Positions 29,005 to 39,241 are shown, counted from the first letter of the stretch. The stretch is DNA of 64,000 bases from Clostridium ljungdahlii (GCF_001636845.1 NZ_LITT01000063.1:62001-126000); one strand, 5' to 3'. The notes: a model not told the origin generated them from the sequence alone. Numbers and translations are program-made.

Positions 29005-29189
29005 CTTATACCCCTACCATATTCATTATTGTTTAATTTTCAAACAAAATAAGTATTGATTATAGATGATTTTAGTCTATTAATCTTAATAATCTCTTAA
29101 AAAATAATTATTATATATGGTATCTTATGGTACGTATTTTTACCAAAAACAAGCTTATACTATAATTAAAATTTCTAGGAGGTAACGTT

Positions 29190-29525
29190 ATGAACAATTT
29201 AATGAAGAACATAGAATTTTCAAAGGTGCTTAATTTGAAAGATCTTATCTCTTACCAAGAAGGTCAAGTTATAAGCAAAACTATAGCACAAATACCTACT
29301 TCAAATATTACTTTATTTTCACTAGACAAAGGTGAAGGTATAAGCACACATGTAACTTCCGGTGACGCTATGGTTCAGATATTAGATGGCACGACTGAAA
29401 TTACAATAGGCGATAACGTTTTTATTTTAAAATCAGGTGAAACTATAATAATGCCTTCTGATATTCCCCACGGATTAAAAGCTGTAGAAAAATTTAAAAT
29501 GCTTTTAACTGTAGTAAAACATTAA
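29190..29525 (+). CDS. Cupin-domain protein
   Basis: 111-residue single-domain beta-barrel. The two cupin motifs are STHVTSGDAMVQILDGTTEI and IIMPSDIPHGLKAV; the first keeps one histidine and the second one histidine, so a metal site is possible but incomplete. Small cupins of this type often sense or bind small ligands in clostridia; the function here is unknown. AGGAGG precedes the ATG. Its stop overlaps the end of the convergent LysR gene by 4 bases. Confidence 0.8.
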   Translation: MNNLMKNIEFSKVLNLKDLISYQEGQVISKTIAQIPTSNITLFSLDKGEGISTHVTSGDAMVQILDGTTEITIGDNVFILKSGETIIMPSDIPHGLKAVEKFKMLLTVVKH

Positions 29526-30388
29526 ATTACTTTAAAAGTTTTTAAAAAGTGTCTGGCTGCTGAGGACAAATACTGATTTTTCATCCATATTATAGCTGTC
29601 TGTGTTTCCACAGAAACTAATTTAATTTTCTTATAATTTAAATTTGAATTAGGAATAAGCCCAATAGCAGCCTCAGGTACAATAGCTGTTCCTATTCCGG
29701 TACTCGCCCACAATAATATTGACCTGACATCGTCTCCTCTGCAAATAATCTTAGGTTCAAATCCTTCCTTACGGCATGCCTTAACTATGACATCTTCAAA
29801 TCTCCTGTCTATTACTAGAGATTTGTTTGCAAGTTCAGTCATCCCTATATAATTCTGTTTTTCATTCCAATTCAAATTGCTGCTAGCAGCTACCATTGAC
29901 TCCTTTGGTAAACATATAGATTCAAAAATTTCTCCATTAAATGGTGTCCGTATAATTCCAATTTCTATTATCCCACTCTTTAGTAGTTCTAATACTCTAT
30001 GAGTATTTCCATCCCATATTTGAAAATCAATATCTGGATATTTTTTATAAAACTTCTGAATTCTATCTGGCAAAAGGGCTGCTCCTGAAGATGGTACTGT
30101 ACCAATTGATAATGTTCCTTGGAGACCTTCATTTATATCTTTTAATTCTTTTTCAGTAGTTTCCATTAATTTTAACATCTGCTCAGCACGGTATTGCAAT
30201 CTCTTACCCACATCTGTTAACTGTATTTTATGAGTATTTCTCTCTATAAGCTTAACACCCAACTCCTCCTCAAGTAATTTCAATTGATAGCTAAGTGGAG
30301 GTTGAGCCATATATAGTTTTTCAGCAGCTTTCGTTATATTTTTCTCTTTTGCAATTGCAAGAAAATATTTAAGTTGTTTGATATCCAT
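29522..30388 (-). CDS. LysR-family transcriptional regulator
   Basis: N-terminal helix-turn-helix (KNITKAAEKLYMAQPPLSYQ, residues about 18-37) and a C-terminal type 2 periplasmic-binding-like effector domain from about residue 90. 288 residues from the ATG at 30388; a GTG at 30400 would overlap the ribosome site. It is divergent from the TauE-type exporter gene, the usual place for a LysR target, so I infer it regulates that gene. Confidence 0.9.
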   Translation of the reverse strand: MDIKQLKYFLAIAKEKNITKAAEKLYMAQPPLSYQLKLLEEELGVKLIERNTHKIQLTDVGKRLQYRAEQMLKLMETTEKELKDINEGLQGTLSIGTVPSSGAALLPDRIQKFYKKYPDIDFQIWDGNTHRVLELLKSGIIEIGIIRTPFNGEIFESICLPKESMVAASSNLNWNEKQNYIGMTELANKSLVIDRRFEDVIVKACRKEGFEPKIICRGDDVRSILLWASTGIGTAIVPEAAIGLIPNSNLNYKKIKLVSVETQTAIIWMKNQYLSSAARHFLKTFKVI

Positions 30389-30562
30389 ATAAATAATCAC
30401 TTCCCAAATTACAGTTATATTTTATTAATATAATTGTAATACTTTTTATATATTTTTTATATGTAATCTTCTCTGTTATAATTGTACATGAAGATTTAAC
30501 CATATTACTTTGTAAAAAATCTAAAACTAAACTACCATTTATTCATTCTAAGGAGGGTATCT

Positions 30563-31318
30563 ATGACTAACAACTTAACCTTTTTATGTATAGCCTGTTT
30601 TTTTTCAGCTATTGTAGATTCTATATCCGGCGGCGGTGGAATAATAAGTTTGCCTGCCTTTTTACTAATAGGTATTCCTCCTCACCTAGCATTAGGGACA
30701 AATAAATTTACTTCTTGCTGCTCAACACTTTCTAGCTCAATTAAATTTGCTCGCTCTAAAAAAGTAGACTTTAAAATACTAAAGTATTTACTTCCCTTTA
30801 GTTTTATCGGAGCTACTTTAGGTGTAAATGTTGTACTTAGCATAAAATCAAGTTACCTTAATGTAATCGTGCTTATATTATTATTATTTGTAGGATTGTA
30901 TAGCTTATTTTCTAAAAATATAGGGCTTGAAGATAAATTTCAGCATATCTCATCAAAGAATATATGTTTAGGCATTATTCTTGCTTTATCTTTAGGATTT
31001 TACGATGGTTTTCTAGGTGCCGGTGTAGGTACTTTCCTAATTTTCGGACTTGTAAGCATATACAAATTTGATTTTGTAAGAGCCAGCGGAAATTGTAAAG
31101 TAATGAATTTTGTAGGTAACATTGCTTCTGTACTTATATTTGCAATGCGAGGAGAAATTAACTATAAGATAGGTATTCCAATAGCGATATGTATGATAGT
31201 AGGTGCAAATATTGGGACAAGAATGGCTCTAATAAAGGGCTCTAGGCTTATAAAACCTATATTTGTTACCATGTCCCTATCTGTAGCGGTTAAACTGCTT
31301 TATAATATGGTAATATAG
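30563..31318 (+). CDS. TauE/SafE-family anion exporter
   Basis: 251-residue membrane protein with about eight hydrophobic segments in two repeats. The repeat signatures are SGGGGIISLPAFLLIGIPPH and LGFYDGFLGAGVGTFLIFGL, typical of the TauE/SafE group that moves sulfite, sulfonates, sulfoacetate or related anions. Strong AAGGAGGG lies before the ATG. Paired with a divergent LysR gene and followed after 11 bases by the small receiver-like gene. Confidence 0.88.
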   Translation: MTNNLTFLCIACFFSAIVDSISGGGGIISLPAFLLIGIPPHLALGTNKFTSCCSTLSSSIKFARSKKVDFKILKYLLPFSFIGATLGVNVVLSIKSSYLNVIVLILLLFVGLYSLFSKNIGLEDKFQHISSKNICLGIILALSLGFYDGFLGAGVGTFLIFGLVSIYKFDFVRASGNCKVMNFVGNIASVLIFAMRGEINYKIGIPIAICMIVGANIGTRMALIKGSRLIKPIFVTMSLSVAVKLLYNMVI

Positions 31319-31329
31319 AAGGTGTTACT

Positions 31330-31716
31330 ATGAATTTTCTTATTATAAGTAATGATAAAGAAACTTATTGTACATTAGCTAAAATTATTGAGAATAATGA
31401 CTTAGGTAAAATTATTCAAAGCAATCATTTGTTGGACTACGAAAAAGCAGATATACTTATTATGGAACTAGCAAAACCTGCTAATCGCAGCCTTAGAAGA
31501 TTGCACAAATTAACTAATTTATTTAGCGGGGAAATCATCATAGTTTCACAAATAAAGGATAAAGAAGTTATTGCCAAATCATATTCTCTTGGAATTGAAT
31601 ATTACATTGTTAAACCAATATATTCCTCTGAAGCAATAGAAATCCTTAAAAAAGTAATTAAACTTATGCAATTTAAAAAATGCATAAGAAATGTTAAAAA
31701 TATATTGAAGATTTGA
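31330..31716 (+). CDS. Receiver-domain protein lacking the phosphorylatable Asp
   Basis: 128 residues with the alternating fold of a CheY-like receiver: NFLIISNDKETYCTLAKII, EKADILIMELAKP, and IEYYIVKPIYSSEAIEIL. The conserved lysine (VKP) and a serine at the threonine position (IVSQIK) are present, but the phospho-acceptor position carries Glu (LIMEL). No output domain follows. It would therefore be a constitutive pseudo-receiver or a protein-interaction module. Probably co-transcribed with the TauE-type exporter. Confidence 0.65.
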   Translation: MNFLIISNDKETYCTLAKIIENNDLGKIIQSNHLLDYEKADILIMELAKPANRSLRRLHKLTNLFSGEIIIVSQIKDKEVIAKSYSLGIEYYIVKPIYSSEAIEILKKVIKLMQFKKCIRNVKNILKI

Positions 31717-31913
31717 GATTTTGATTATATACAAAGTGAAAATTCTTCTCTGATATTATATATATTAAGTTAAAAATCCTATATAAATATTTTTTATATA
31801 ATTATCTCCTTATCAGTTTGTAATAATTCTTCAGCATTAGAATTAAGTTCCTCTATAAATACGTTTAATTCTAATAAATTAATTTCATTTGCAAAAACCT
31901 TGATAAATTTGTT

Positions 31914-32414
31914 TTATTGCAACTTAACCAACTTAACAAAATAACTTAGTAAGCTGGATGGTTTTTCTCCTTCATAAAAATAGTAAGATAGAACATCGTC
32001 AAACCATATTATTACAATACTTAATACATACCAGTAAATACTGTTTTTTAAGCATATTTGTCCCATAAAGTTAAATTTCTCTTGTGAATAGTCCCACAAA
32101 TTAAAATGCAAATATAGGTTAAAAAATACTCCTGTAAGTAGCTCCACTATACAAATTAAGGAACCTCCCATTATAACCTGCTGCCACATTTTCAAATTAT
32201 AATATTCAGGTCTATCATTCAAACTTCCAATTAATGCAGCACATAATCCTCCTATAGGAAACATCCAAAGGGAAGTCCACCCACATAAACTCCATTTACA
32301 GATACCACTAAAACCTGTTAATGCACCGCAGCATGCTCTAGAAATTATCTCTACATTTAAATAAATGCTTCCAAATATAAAAAAATGGATTATCTTGTTC
32401 TTTTTATATTTCAA
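31914..32414 (-). CDS. Putative type IV ABC-transporter-like membrane protein (CmpB family)
   Basis: About 166 residues with four or five hydrophobic segments. The WSLCGWTSLWMFPIGGL segment and NFMGQICLKNSIYWYVLS match the small clostridial family annotated as putative ABC-transporter type IV. No ATPase neighbours it. The start is uncertain: I use TTG at 32414, 8 bases after GAGAGG; a GTG lies at 32423. The reading frame stays open for 39 more codons past the TAA (to 31794), see findings. Confidence 0.6.
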   Translation of the reverse strand: MKYKKNKIIHFFIFGSIYLNVEIISRACCGALTGFSGICKWSLCGWTSLWMFPIGGLCAALIGSLNDRPEYYNLKMWQQVIMGGSLICIVELLTGVFFNLYLHFNLWDYSQEKFNFMGQICLKNSIYWYVLSIVIIWFDDVLSYYFYEGEKPSSLLSYFVKLVKLQ

Positions 32415-32492
32415 ACAAAACACCTCTCATGTATAAGTCCATATACTAGTTTGTTCTATTTAATTTCTTCTTATTACTTTTTGTGACACAAA

Positions 32493-32543
32493 AAACATCC
32501 CTAGTCTACTGTAAATATTGCTACAATAGACAAGTGGATGTTT
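32493..32543. terminator. Hairpin between CmpB-like gene and chemoreceptor
   Basis: AAACATCC..AGTCTA pairs with TAGAC..GGATGTTT with a few bulges. It lies downstream of the chemoreceptor stop (minus direction) and is the likely terminator of that gene. Confidence 0.6.
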
Positions 32544-32628
32544 CTATATTTAAAACCTGTAATTTTTCTCTGTCAAATTAACACCTAACTTTACATTAAA
32601 AATCTTATAAGGTTGCACATTTAATTTT

Positions 32629-34722
32629 TTAAACGATTTTAAACCTCTGAACTATTCCATCTAAAGTCACTGCCAATGTATTTATTTTCTCTATAGATTC
32701 AACTACATTCTCAACAGCTGATTCTTGCTCCTCCATTATTGCTGCAACTTCTTCTGTTGATGATGATGATTTTTCTATTATTGTAGATATTTCTTCATTA
32801 GACCTAATCAAATGATCCTTGCTTTCATTAACCTCATTAATATTGCATTCTAAATCTTCAATTTGAAGCATAGTATTAGAATTTGATTTACCGATAAATT
32901 GAAATGATTTCATGCATAATACCATTGACTTATTCACTTCCTTACCGGTAATTTTAGCTTCATCCATATTATCCTTATTTAAAGCTATTTCTTCTTGTAT
33001 TTCGTTCAATATCTTACCTATTTTACGAGTTTCATCAAGAGAACTGTCTGCAAGTTTCTTAATTTCATCTGCAACAACCGCAAACCCTTTACCACTTTCT
33101 CCAGCCCTAGATGACTCAATAGACGCATTTAAAGCTAAGAGATTTGTTTGCTCCGCAATAGAATTAATTGTAGACATAATTTCACCTATCAAATTTGATT
33201 TTTTGCATAACTTATCTATATTATCACCTAAATTTTTTGAGATCTTATCATTTTTGTTCAAATTCTCATTAAGTACTTCAATAGATTCACAACCTTGCCC
33301 CTGCATTTTTTTCATTTCCTTTGAATACTTTCCAAGATTAGAAATACTTAAAACGGATTTTTCTATATCACTAGCAAGTAAATTTAGTTTGGAAAAGCTA
33401 TTTTGTATTTTATCTACTTGTTCTCTAGTTCCTTTGGCCAGTTCATTAATAGTTTTCGTAATAACAGCAATAGAAGACGTTGTCTGTGATGAAGACACAG
33501 CCATACAATCCAAATATTGTACAATTTCTGTGGAATGTTGCTTTATCGTTTGAACTGTTTCTAATAGTTCCTTCCTAAGTAACTCCAAACTACCTCCCAT
33601 AATACCTATTTCATTTTTATTAGATATTATAATATTTAAATTAGAACAATCATTTTTTGTTAAATCTAACTTGGCCATTTTAGTAATAAAATCAGTTGCC
33701 ACTTCTATTGGTTTAGATATTCTTTTTCCCATACATAATGCAGCAACTGTTGAAAATATTATTCCTATTATAATAGCTCCTAAAATTGTATATATTGTAT
33801 TATTTAAACTCTTAAGTACTTCTTTACTAGGAACAATAATCCCCACAATTTGCCCATTATATGCGGTATAATATGCAAATAACATTTTTTGCCCTTCAAA
33901 GTTTATTTCAATAACTGATGACTTATTATTTTTTATTTTACTTATTACATTTTTATATTTTCCACCATTCATAGTACCTAAATTATATTTAGATGTTATG
34001 CTTTTATCAACTATAAAAGTATAGTCGCTGCTTAACAAAAATGCCCTGCCAGTATCATACACTCTTGTATTTAATATCAAGCTTTTTAAATCCTCAAAAG
34101 ACATATCTGCTCCTACTACCCCTACTAGTACATTATTAAGATATATAGGTGCAGTATATGATATCACATTTATATTTCTTAAAGAATCAACATAGGGTTT
34201 AGACCAGAGTCCTTTTCTTAACTTAATAGGATCATAATACCAGGACATTTTACTATCGCCTTTTTTATAGTCTGCAAGTGTGTATAAATTAAATTTAACA
34301 TTACCTTGATTTTTCACATCGTCATATTCATACCCTATATCATAAGTTTCATGTCCTCCTGTAAATTTCGGATCAAAATTTATATATAAATCTACGATAT
34401 TTTTATTATTTTCACCTAGGCTTTTCATTAGTAACCCTATATTATTTTCATATTTATTCATATAATTTGTATCATTAATTTTTGAAACGTCAATACTCTG
34501 CAGAATTGCTTTTGACAATTCACTAACTGTATTCTCCATTTTGGCAGGTTGTATAGAATACTCATTTCCTTTACTGGATGCTATATTCAACAGTTTGTCA
34601 ATTGCTTCCGATTTAATTACCTGCGTTGATTTTATAATGCTAACACCGCCTACTATAATAGCAACTAAAATAAAACAAACTACTATAGTAGAAACTATTT
34701 TTGTTATGATTTTATTCTTCAA
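32629..34722 (-). CDS. Methyl-accepting chemotaxis protein with Cache-type sensor
   Basis: 697 residues. Membrane helix at about 10-30, extracellular double-Cache-like region about 40-295 ([20 protein letters not shown] and [15 protein letters not shown]), second helix at about 310-330, HAMP, then a cytoplasmic coiled coil. The signalling tip reads [20 protein letters not shown]. It starts at a TTG with AAGGAGG upstream. Double-Cache sensors commonly bind amino acids or amines; its place next to agmatine genes makes a polyamine-related ligand a reasonable guess. Confidence 0.9.
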   Translation of the reverse strand: MKNKIITKIVSTIVVCFILVAIIVGGVSIIKSTQVIKSEAIDKLLNIASSKGNEYSIQPAKMENTVSELSKAILQSIDVSKINDTNYMNKYENNIGLLMKSLGENNKNIVDLYINFDPKFTGGHETYDIGYEYDDVKNQGNVKFNLYTLADYKKGDSKMSWYYDPIKLRKGLWSKPYVDSLRNINVISYTAPIYLNNVLVGVVGADMSFEDLKSLILNTRVYDTGRAFLLSSDYTFIVDKSITSKYNLGTMNGGKYKNVISKIKNNKSSVIEINFEGQKMLFAYYTAYNGQIVGIIVPSKEVLKSLNNTIYTILGAIIIGIIFSTVAALCMGKRISKPIEVATDFITKMAKLDLTKNDCSNLNIIISNKNEIGIMGGSLELLRKELLETVQTIKQHSTEIVQYLDCMAVSSSQTTSSIAVITKTINELAKGTREQVDKIQNSFSKLNLLASDIEKSVLSISNLGKYSKEMKKMQGQGCESIEVLNENLNKNDKISKNLGDNIDKLCKKSNLIGEIMSTINSIAEQTNLLALNASIESSRAGESGKGFAVVADEIKKLADSSLDETRKIGKILNEIQEEIALNKDNMDEAKITGKEVNKSMVLCMKSFQFIGKSNSNTMLQIEDLECNINEVNESKDHLIRSNEEISTIIEKSSSSTEEVAAIMEEQESAVENVVESIEKINTLAVTLDGIVQRFKIV

Positions 34723-34779
34723 CTCAAGACCTTCCTCCTTAACGGACTAAGTTCATTTCATGTACTTTTTTAAATTAAT

Positions 34780-34817
34780 ACCCAGTGAAACTTTAAATCT
34801 AAATCATTTCACTGGGT
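34780..34817 (-). terminator. Hairpin after aguA
   Basis: ACCCAGTGAAA pairs perfectly with TTTCACTGGGT around an AT-rich loop, 77 bases beyond the aguA stop. The following tail is only partly T-rich, so termination is likely but not certain. Confidence 0.6.
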
Positions 34818-34893
34818 CAATTCCAAAAGACTATATTCTATTTTACATTTTTTCTACATTTGTGATTGTAGTATCATAAACTCTTAATACATT

Positions 34894-35991
34894 TTAAACT
34901 GCTGGTTGTTGTTGTGTAATACAGTGAATATTTCCTCCACCATATACTACTTCTCGAGTATTAACTCCAACTACCTTACGTTCTGGGAACATAGCTTGAA
35001 CCTGTTTCAATGCTAATGCATCATTTTCATCTTCATACTGAGGAACAATAACCCCACCATTTACAATTAAGAAATTCATATATGAAGCAATACAAATGTC
35101 TCCGTCTTCCCTTGGCATAGTTCCTTCAATGGCATCTATAGCAAAATCACCTGAAATTGTAACTGGTTTCTCTGGTAAACACAATTTGTGAACCTTTAAT
35201 TTACGTCCCTTTGCATCTGTTGCTTCACATAAAGTCTTGTATGCTGCCTGTGCCTCTTCGTAGAATGGATTTTTCTTATCATCTGTGTAAATACAGGCTA
35301 CTTCTCCAGGACGTATGAAACAAGCTACATCATCAATGTGTCCATTAGTTTCTTCTGGGTCAATGCCATCTTTAACCCAAATTACTTTTTCACAATTCAA
35401 ATAATCGCAAAGCTTTTTCTCTATTTCTTCTTTACTCATATGAGGGTTACGACCTTCACTTAATAAACACATTTCAGTTGTTATTACTGTACCTTCTCCA
35501 TCTATATGAATTGAACCTCCTTCTAATACAAAACCTGTAGTCCTGTATGTATCAATTCCTTCAATTTCACATACCTTACGTGCTACTAAATCATCCTGGT
35601 CCCAAGGGAAATAAAGTCCATCTACAAGGCCACCCCATGCATTGAATTCCCAGTCACATCCTCTAATTCCACCCTTATCATTAATTATAAAAGAAGGACC
35701 GCAATCACGAATCCAAGAATCATTACTTGCTATTTCAACTACTCTAATTTCTGATGGTAACTGCTCACGGCAATTTGCATATTGTTCTTTAGAAACACAC
35801 ATAGTAACTGGTTCAAACTTATTGATAGCTTTTGCTACTTCAGCGTATGCTTTCTGTGCAGGTTTTGCTCCATCTCTCCAGTTATCTGGTCTTTCTGGCC
35901 ATAACATCCAAGTCCTTGTATGTTTTTCAAATTCTCCAGGCATTCTGTATCCATCCTGTTTTGGTGTTGTTCCTTCAATTCTTTTTGTCAT
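34894..35991 (-). CDS. aguA: Agmatine deiminase
   Basis: Hydrolyses agmatine to N-carbamoylputrescine and ammonia. Guanidino-group-modifying fold with catalytic residues in ETNGHIDDVACFIRPG (His/Asp) and the C-terminal cysteine in VVYGGGNIHCITQQQPA; early motif RTWMLWPERPDNWR. 365 residues, the usual length. Its partner enzymes putrescine carbamoyltransferase and carbamate kinase lie 8-10 kb away at 43430-45432. It follows the permease gene by 47 bases and is probably co-transcribed from the sigma-54 promoter at 37615. Confidence 0.95.
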   Translation of the reverse strand: MTKRIEGTTPKQDGYRMPGEFEKHTRTWMLWPERPDNWRDGAKPAQKAYAEVAKAINKFEPVTMCVSKEQYANCREQLPSEIRVVEIASNDSWIRDCGPSFIINDKGGIRGCDWEFNAWGGLVDGLYFPWDQDDLVARKVCEIEGIDTYRTTGFVLEGGSIHIDGEGTVITTEMCLLSEGRNPHMSKEEIEKKLCDYLNCEKVIWVKDGIDPEETNGHIDDVACFIRPGEVACIYTDDKKNPFYEEAQAAYKTLCEATDAKGRKLKVHKLCLPEKPVTISGDFAIDAIEGTMPREDGDICIASYMNFLIVNGGVIVPQYEDENDALALKQVQAMFPERKVVGVNTREVVYGGGNIHCITQQQPAV

Positions 35992-36038
35992 AATTATAAC
36001 CCTCCTAATTTTAGATCAATATTTTATGTTAATGTTAA

Positions 36039-37418
36039 TTATTGATTTTGCTTTACTAGTTCTTCATTTTTAATTTTTTTCACTCTTATAAAAATTTCTT
36101 CAACTCCATAACCTATAATAGCTCCTACTGTAATTGGCAATTTCGCTCCAATATCATCTGCAGATAATGGCACAGCAGTCAAGATGATAGCTATTATAGC
36201 TATTGTCATTGGAGCATATGCTGCTAGTTTAATAACAAAATTACTTCCACCAACCTTAAACGGCCTCTCTTTATCAGGATCAATTTTACGAAGCTTTAAG
36301 AAAGCTGGAAACATTGGTACATAGCTTGACAAAAACATAACTAAATTTAAAGCAAAGAAGCTCCAAAATAAATCTTGATTAGGTATAAATGGTGCAATTA
36401 CAACAACAACAGTTGCAACAATACCATTCATTATAGATACTCCTATAGGCATACCATTTTTTTTACTTTTTCCAATAAATACTTTTGGCATATTTCCATC
36501 TTCTGCCGCATATTGAACTACATTATTAACACCTAATGACCATGAAATCATATTTCCGAACAATGTAAGCATAAATATAAAAGCCATAACTCCAATAAAC
36601 ATCCCAGTTTTTTGACCTGTCAATATCTGGAGAGCATCAATCATTCCACTGCTTGTGCTAATTTGAGATGTAGGTATTGCAGCACTAATACCAAAACTTG
36701 AAAATATATAAATTGCAGCTATAACAATACCACCGATAATAATTGCCTGTGGAATTTGCTTTTTTGGGTTTTCCATGCTATCTGTAAAAGTACATACAAC
36801 CTCAAATCCCAACATATTGAATATTATTACTGAAATAAGTGATATACTCTTCATATCCAAAGTTGGTAAAAAGGACCTTACAGTGAATGGATTAGCCACA
36901 CCATGTGTCATAGCGCCATAAATTCCTAGACCTCCAAGTGTGAGTGCCAAAAGCATTTTTAGAACTGCTGCTCCATTAAGAATCCATACACTATCACTTA
37001 CTGGATAAAAGCTAATAAATACAACAATCCAAATAAATGCAAGTTCTATTATAATTGTTGGCAATGTTGGTATTGCAGCACCTGTAATTATTTGTAAAAT
37101 TTGAGGTATCATAACGGCCAAAGAAGCCATCCATAGTGGAAAATTGAGCCAGTAATACCAGGCTGTCCTAGATGCCATTCTATTTCCAAAAGCTCTCTTT
37201 ACCCAATCATACATACCTCCTTGTCCCTCATAAGTCGTACCAAGTTCTACTGCTATTAATCCATAAGGTAATAAAAATGCCACTATAAGTAATATCCACC
37301 AAAAAAACTGCTGATTTCCAATTGCAGCTACAGGAGCAGCTGCTTCTGCTACAAATACTACACATATAACTGTTAAAATTACATCAAACATCCTAAACTT
37401 TTTTTTATCACTATCCAT
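36039..37418 (-). CDS. Amino acid/polyamine permease, likely agmatine:putrescine antiporter
   Basis: 459-residue APC-superfamily transporter with about 12 membrane helices, starting FRMFDVILTVICVVFVAEAA and with TTYEGQGGMYDWVKRAFG, as in glutamate:GABA and agmatine:putrescine antiporters. Directly upstream of aguA in one transcription unit, so exchange of external agmatine for internal putrescine is the simplest role. Substrate is inferred from context. Confidence 0.8.
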   Translation of the reverse strand: MDSDKKKFRMFDVILTVICVVFVAEAAAPVAAIGNQQFFWWILLIVAFLLPYGLIAVELGTTYEGQGGMYDWVKRAFGNRMASRTAWYYWLNFPLWMASLAVMIPQILQIITGAAIPTLPTIIIELAFIWIVVFISFYPVSDSVWILNGAAVLKMLLALTLGGLGIYGAMTHGVANPFTVRSFLPTLDMKSISLISVIIFNMLGFEVVCTFTDSMENPKKQIPQAIIIGGIVIAAIYIFSSFGISAAIPTSQISTSSGMIDALQILTGQKTGMFIGVMAFIFMLTLFGNMISWSLGVNNVVQYAAEDGNMPKVFIGKSKKNGMPIGVSIMNGIVATVVVVIAPFIPNQDLFWSFFALNLVMFLSSYVPMFPAFLKLRKIDPDKERPFKVGGSNFVIKLAAYAPMTIAIIAIILTAVPLSADDIGAKLPITVGAIIGYGVEEIFIRVKKIKNEELVKQNQ

Positions 37419-37614
37419 TTTAAATTTCTCCTTTCCTACTTTAATTTTTTAATTTTCTTTTCACTTCTTGTTCTTATAAATTGTTTACATGTTGTCTTAT
37501 ATAACCTTTATTCATTACACTACATTCCGGAAATAGCATAATTTAGATTATTTTTAGGGCCTAAATTTTATTTTCCATATTACTACATTTAAATGTTTAC
37601 AATATTTTTATTAA

Positions 37615-37629
37615 GCAATCCTTGTGCCA
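37615..37629 (-). promoter_or_regulatory. Sigma-54 promoter of the permease-aguA unit
   Basis: Minus strand reads TGGCACAAGGATTGC, a perfect TGGCAC-N5-TTGC -24/-12 element. Transcription would start near 37603, leaving an AT-rich leader of about 185 bases before the permease ATG. Two sigma-54 activator genes lie immediately upstream. Confidence 0.9.
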
Positions 37630-37631
37630 AT

Positions 37632-37672
37632 AAAAAAAAGCCTTGAATTGTGCCAATTCAAGGCTTTTTTTT
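37632..37672 (-). terminator. Intrinsic terminator abutting the sigma-54 promoter
   Basis: AAAAGCCTTGAATTG pairs perfectly with CAATTCAAGGC-type sequence (arms 37637-37650 and 37655-37668) around TGCC, flanked by A and T tracts. It is symmetrical and works in either direction. It lies only 2 bases upstream of the -24 element, so read-through from the activator gene would be cut off. Confidence 0.85.
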
Positions 37673-37689
37673 ATACTAATTTAAAAAAT

Positions 37690-37774
37690 TATGTCAAAGT
37701 GACATAAAAATATATAAACATCATATTATATCTAGGTTTCTGGAATCAAAAATATATTTCATATTGAAATATAT
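37690..37774. promoter_or_regulatory. Probable activator (enhancer) sites
   Basis: Two perfect inverted repeats lie 60-160 bases upstream of the -24/-12 element: TATGTCA-AAG-TGACATA (37690-37706) and ATATATTTCA-TAT-TGAAATATAT (37752-37774). This is the right distance for a bacterial enhancer. TATGTCA/TGACATA half-sites recur at 45604-45660, upstream of the other sigma-54 promoter of this pathway. Confidence 0.55.
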
Positions 37775-37903
37775 GATAAAACTATATACTTTAAATATAA
37801 AATGCAATATCATCTAATTGTATTTTACTGTACAAAAAATTAAAATTAGTATGTTATTATATTTTTCATGCTAATTTTAAATATAATAACATACTAATCT
37901 TTA

Positions 37904-39241
37904 TCAGGAAATATTAATCATGTCGGGGGGCTCGAGGTGATATTTAGCAATTTTTCTATAAACTGATGACCTGCTTATTCCAAGAGCCTCTGCAACTCTA
38001 ATCTTTCCAGCTTCATCCCATCCAAACCAATCTAGTGTTTTTATAAGCACCTCCTTCTCCATTTCCTCAATTGGCACAATACCCTCTGGCTTTATTTTTA
38101 CTTTATCTTCTTCTTTAAATTCCTTTGGCAAACTTGCCTCAGTTATACAATTGCTATTTTCAAAATTCATTGCATATTCAATTACATTTCTAAGTTCCCT
38201 TACATTCCCTTCCCACTTATGAATTTTAAATAATTTTTTAACTTTAGGACTTAAACCAATTATATTTTTTCTAAACACCTTGCAATACTTTTCAATTAAA
38301 TAATCACTTATGAGAAAAATATCATCTTTTCTTTCTATCAAGCTGGGAATTTTAAAACATATTACATTTAGTCTATAATATAGATCTTTTCTGAATTTAC
38401 CTTCCTCCACCATCTTTTTAAGCTCTATATTTGTTGCCCCTATTATCCTAACATTTACACCAACTTCTTTATTTGAACCTATTCTGCATATTTTTCTATC
38501 TTCTATAGCTCTTAATATTTTATTTTGCATAAATTGGCTCATATTTTCTATTTCATCTAAAAAAATTGTTCCTCCATCAGCTTCTTCAAACTTTCCAACT
38601 TTTCCATTGGAGTTTGCACCTGTAAAGGCTCCCCTTTCATAACCAAAGAGCTCACTTTCAAGAAGTGAATCAGGTATAGCCCCACAGTTAACTACTATAA
38701 ACTTCTTATTCCTCCTTGGTGAAATATCATGAATAGCTCTTGCAAACAGTTCTTTTCCCGTACCTGTCTCTCCTAATAAAAGAATGGTAGAATCGTATCT
38801 TCCAACTATTTTAATTTTTTCCTTGAGATTTAGCATAACATCACTTTCACCAATAATTCTAGAAAGATACTCTCTCTCTTTACTATTTCCTACACTTGGT
38901 TTCTTTTCAACAGTGCATAAAACATACTTTATTTTTCTTTCTTCTGTTAGATGTTTAATTGTATATGTAATATTATCTTCTAGATCAGTCAACTTTACTT
39001 CTTTATTTTTTCCGTCATCTTTACAAAAATCCTTTTCTATACCATCTATAAATTTTTCAATTTTGCTCATATCACTATCAGTATTAAAAATATTTCTGCA
39101 TTTTTCATTGAAGTAAGCTGTATTTTTAATTAAATCAAAAAATATTACGCCTTTATCATACATATTCATGATATTGATATACTTATCAAGAATACTGTTA
39201 CCAAAAGTATTTTTTTCATCATAATATTTCAAAATGACCAT
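37904..39241 (-). CDS. Sigma-54-dependent activator 1 (PAS, AAA+, Fis HTH)
   Basis: About 445 residues. A short N-terminal PAS-like sensor (about 20-120) precedes the AAA+ domain: Walker A GETGTGKELFARAI, sigma-54 contact loop GAFTGAN, Walker B GGTIFLDEIENM. The C-terminal Fis-type helix-turn-helix is EALGISRSSVYRKIAKY. ATG at 39241 is preferred since AAGGG lies 9 bases upstream; another ATG lies at 39250. Nearly all of the protein is paralogous to the next gene upstream. It probably activates the agmatine promoters. Confidence 0.9.
   Translation of the reverse strand: MVILKYYDEKNTFGNSILDKYINIMNMYDKGVIFFDLIKNTAYFNEKCRNIFNTDSDMSKIEKFIDGIEKDFCKDDGKNKEVKLTDLEDNITYTIKHLTEERKIKYVLCTVEKKPSVGNSKEREYLSRIIGESDVMLNLKEKIKIVGRYDSTILLLGETGTGKELFARAIHDISPRRNKKFIVVNCGAIPDSLLESELFGYERGAFTGANSNGKVGKFEEADGGTIFLDEIENMSQFMQNKILRAIEDRKICRIGSNKEVGVNVRIIGATNIELKKMVEEGKFRKDLYYRLNVICFKIPSLIERKDDIFLISDYLIEKYCKVFRKNIIGLSPKVKKLFKIHKWEGNVRELRNVIEYAMNFENSNCITEASLPKEFKEEDKVKIKPEGIVPIEEMEKEVLIKTLDWFGWDEAGKIRVAEALGISRSSVYRKIAKYHLEPPDMINIS

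Noticed and set aside
34723..34893. Sigma-54 promoter for the chemoreceptor gene
   Set aside because: No GG-N10-GC element of acceptable quality between the receptor start and the hairpin.
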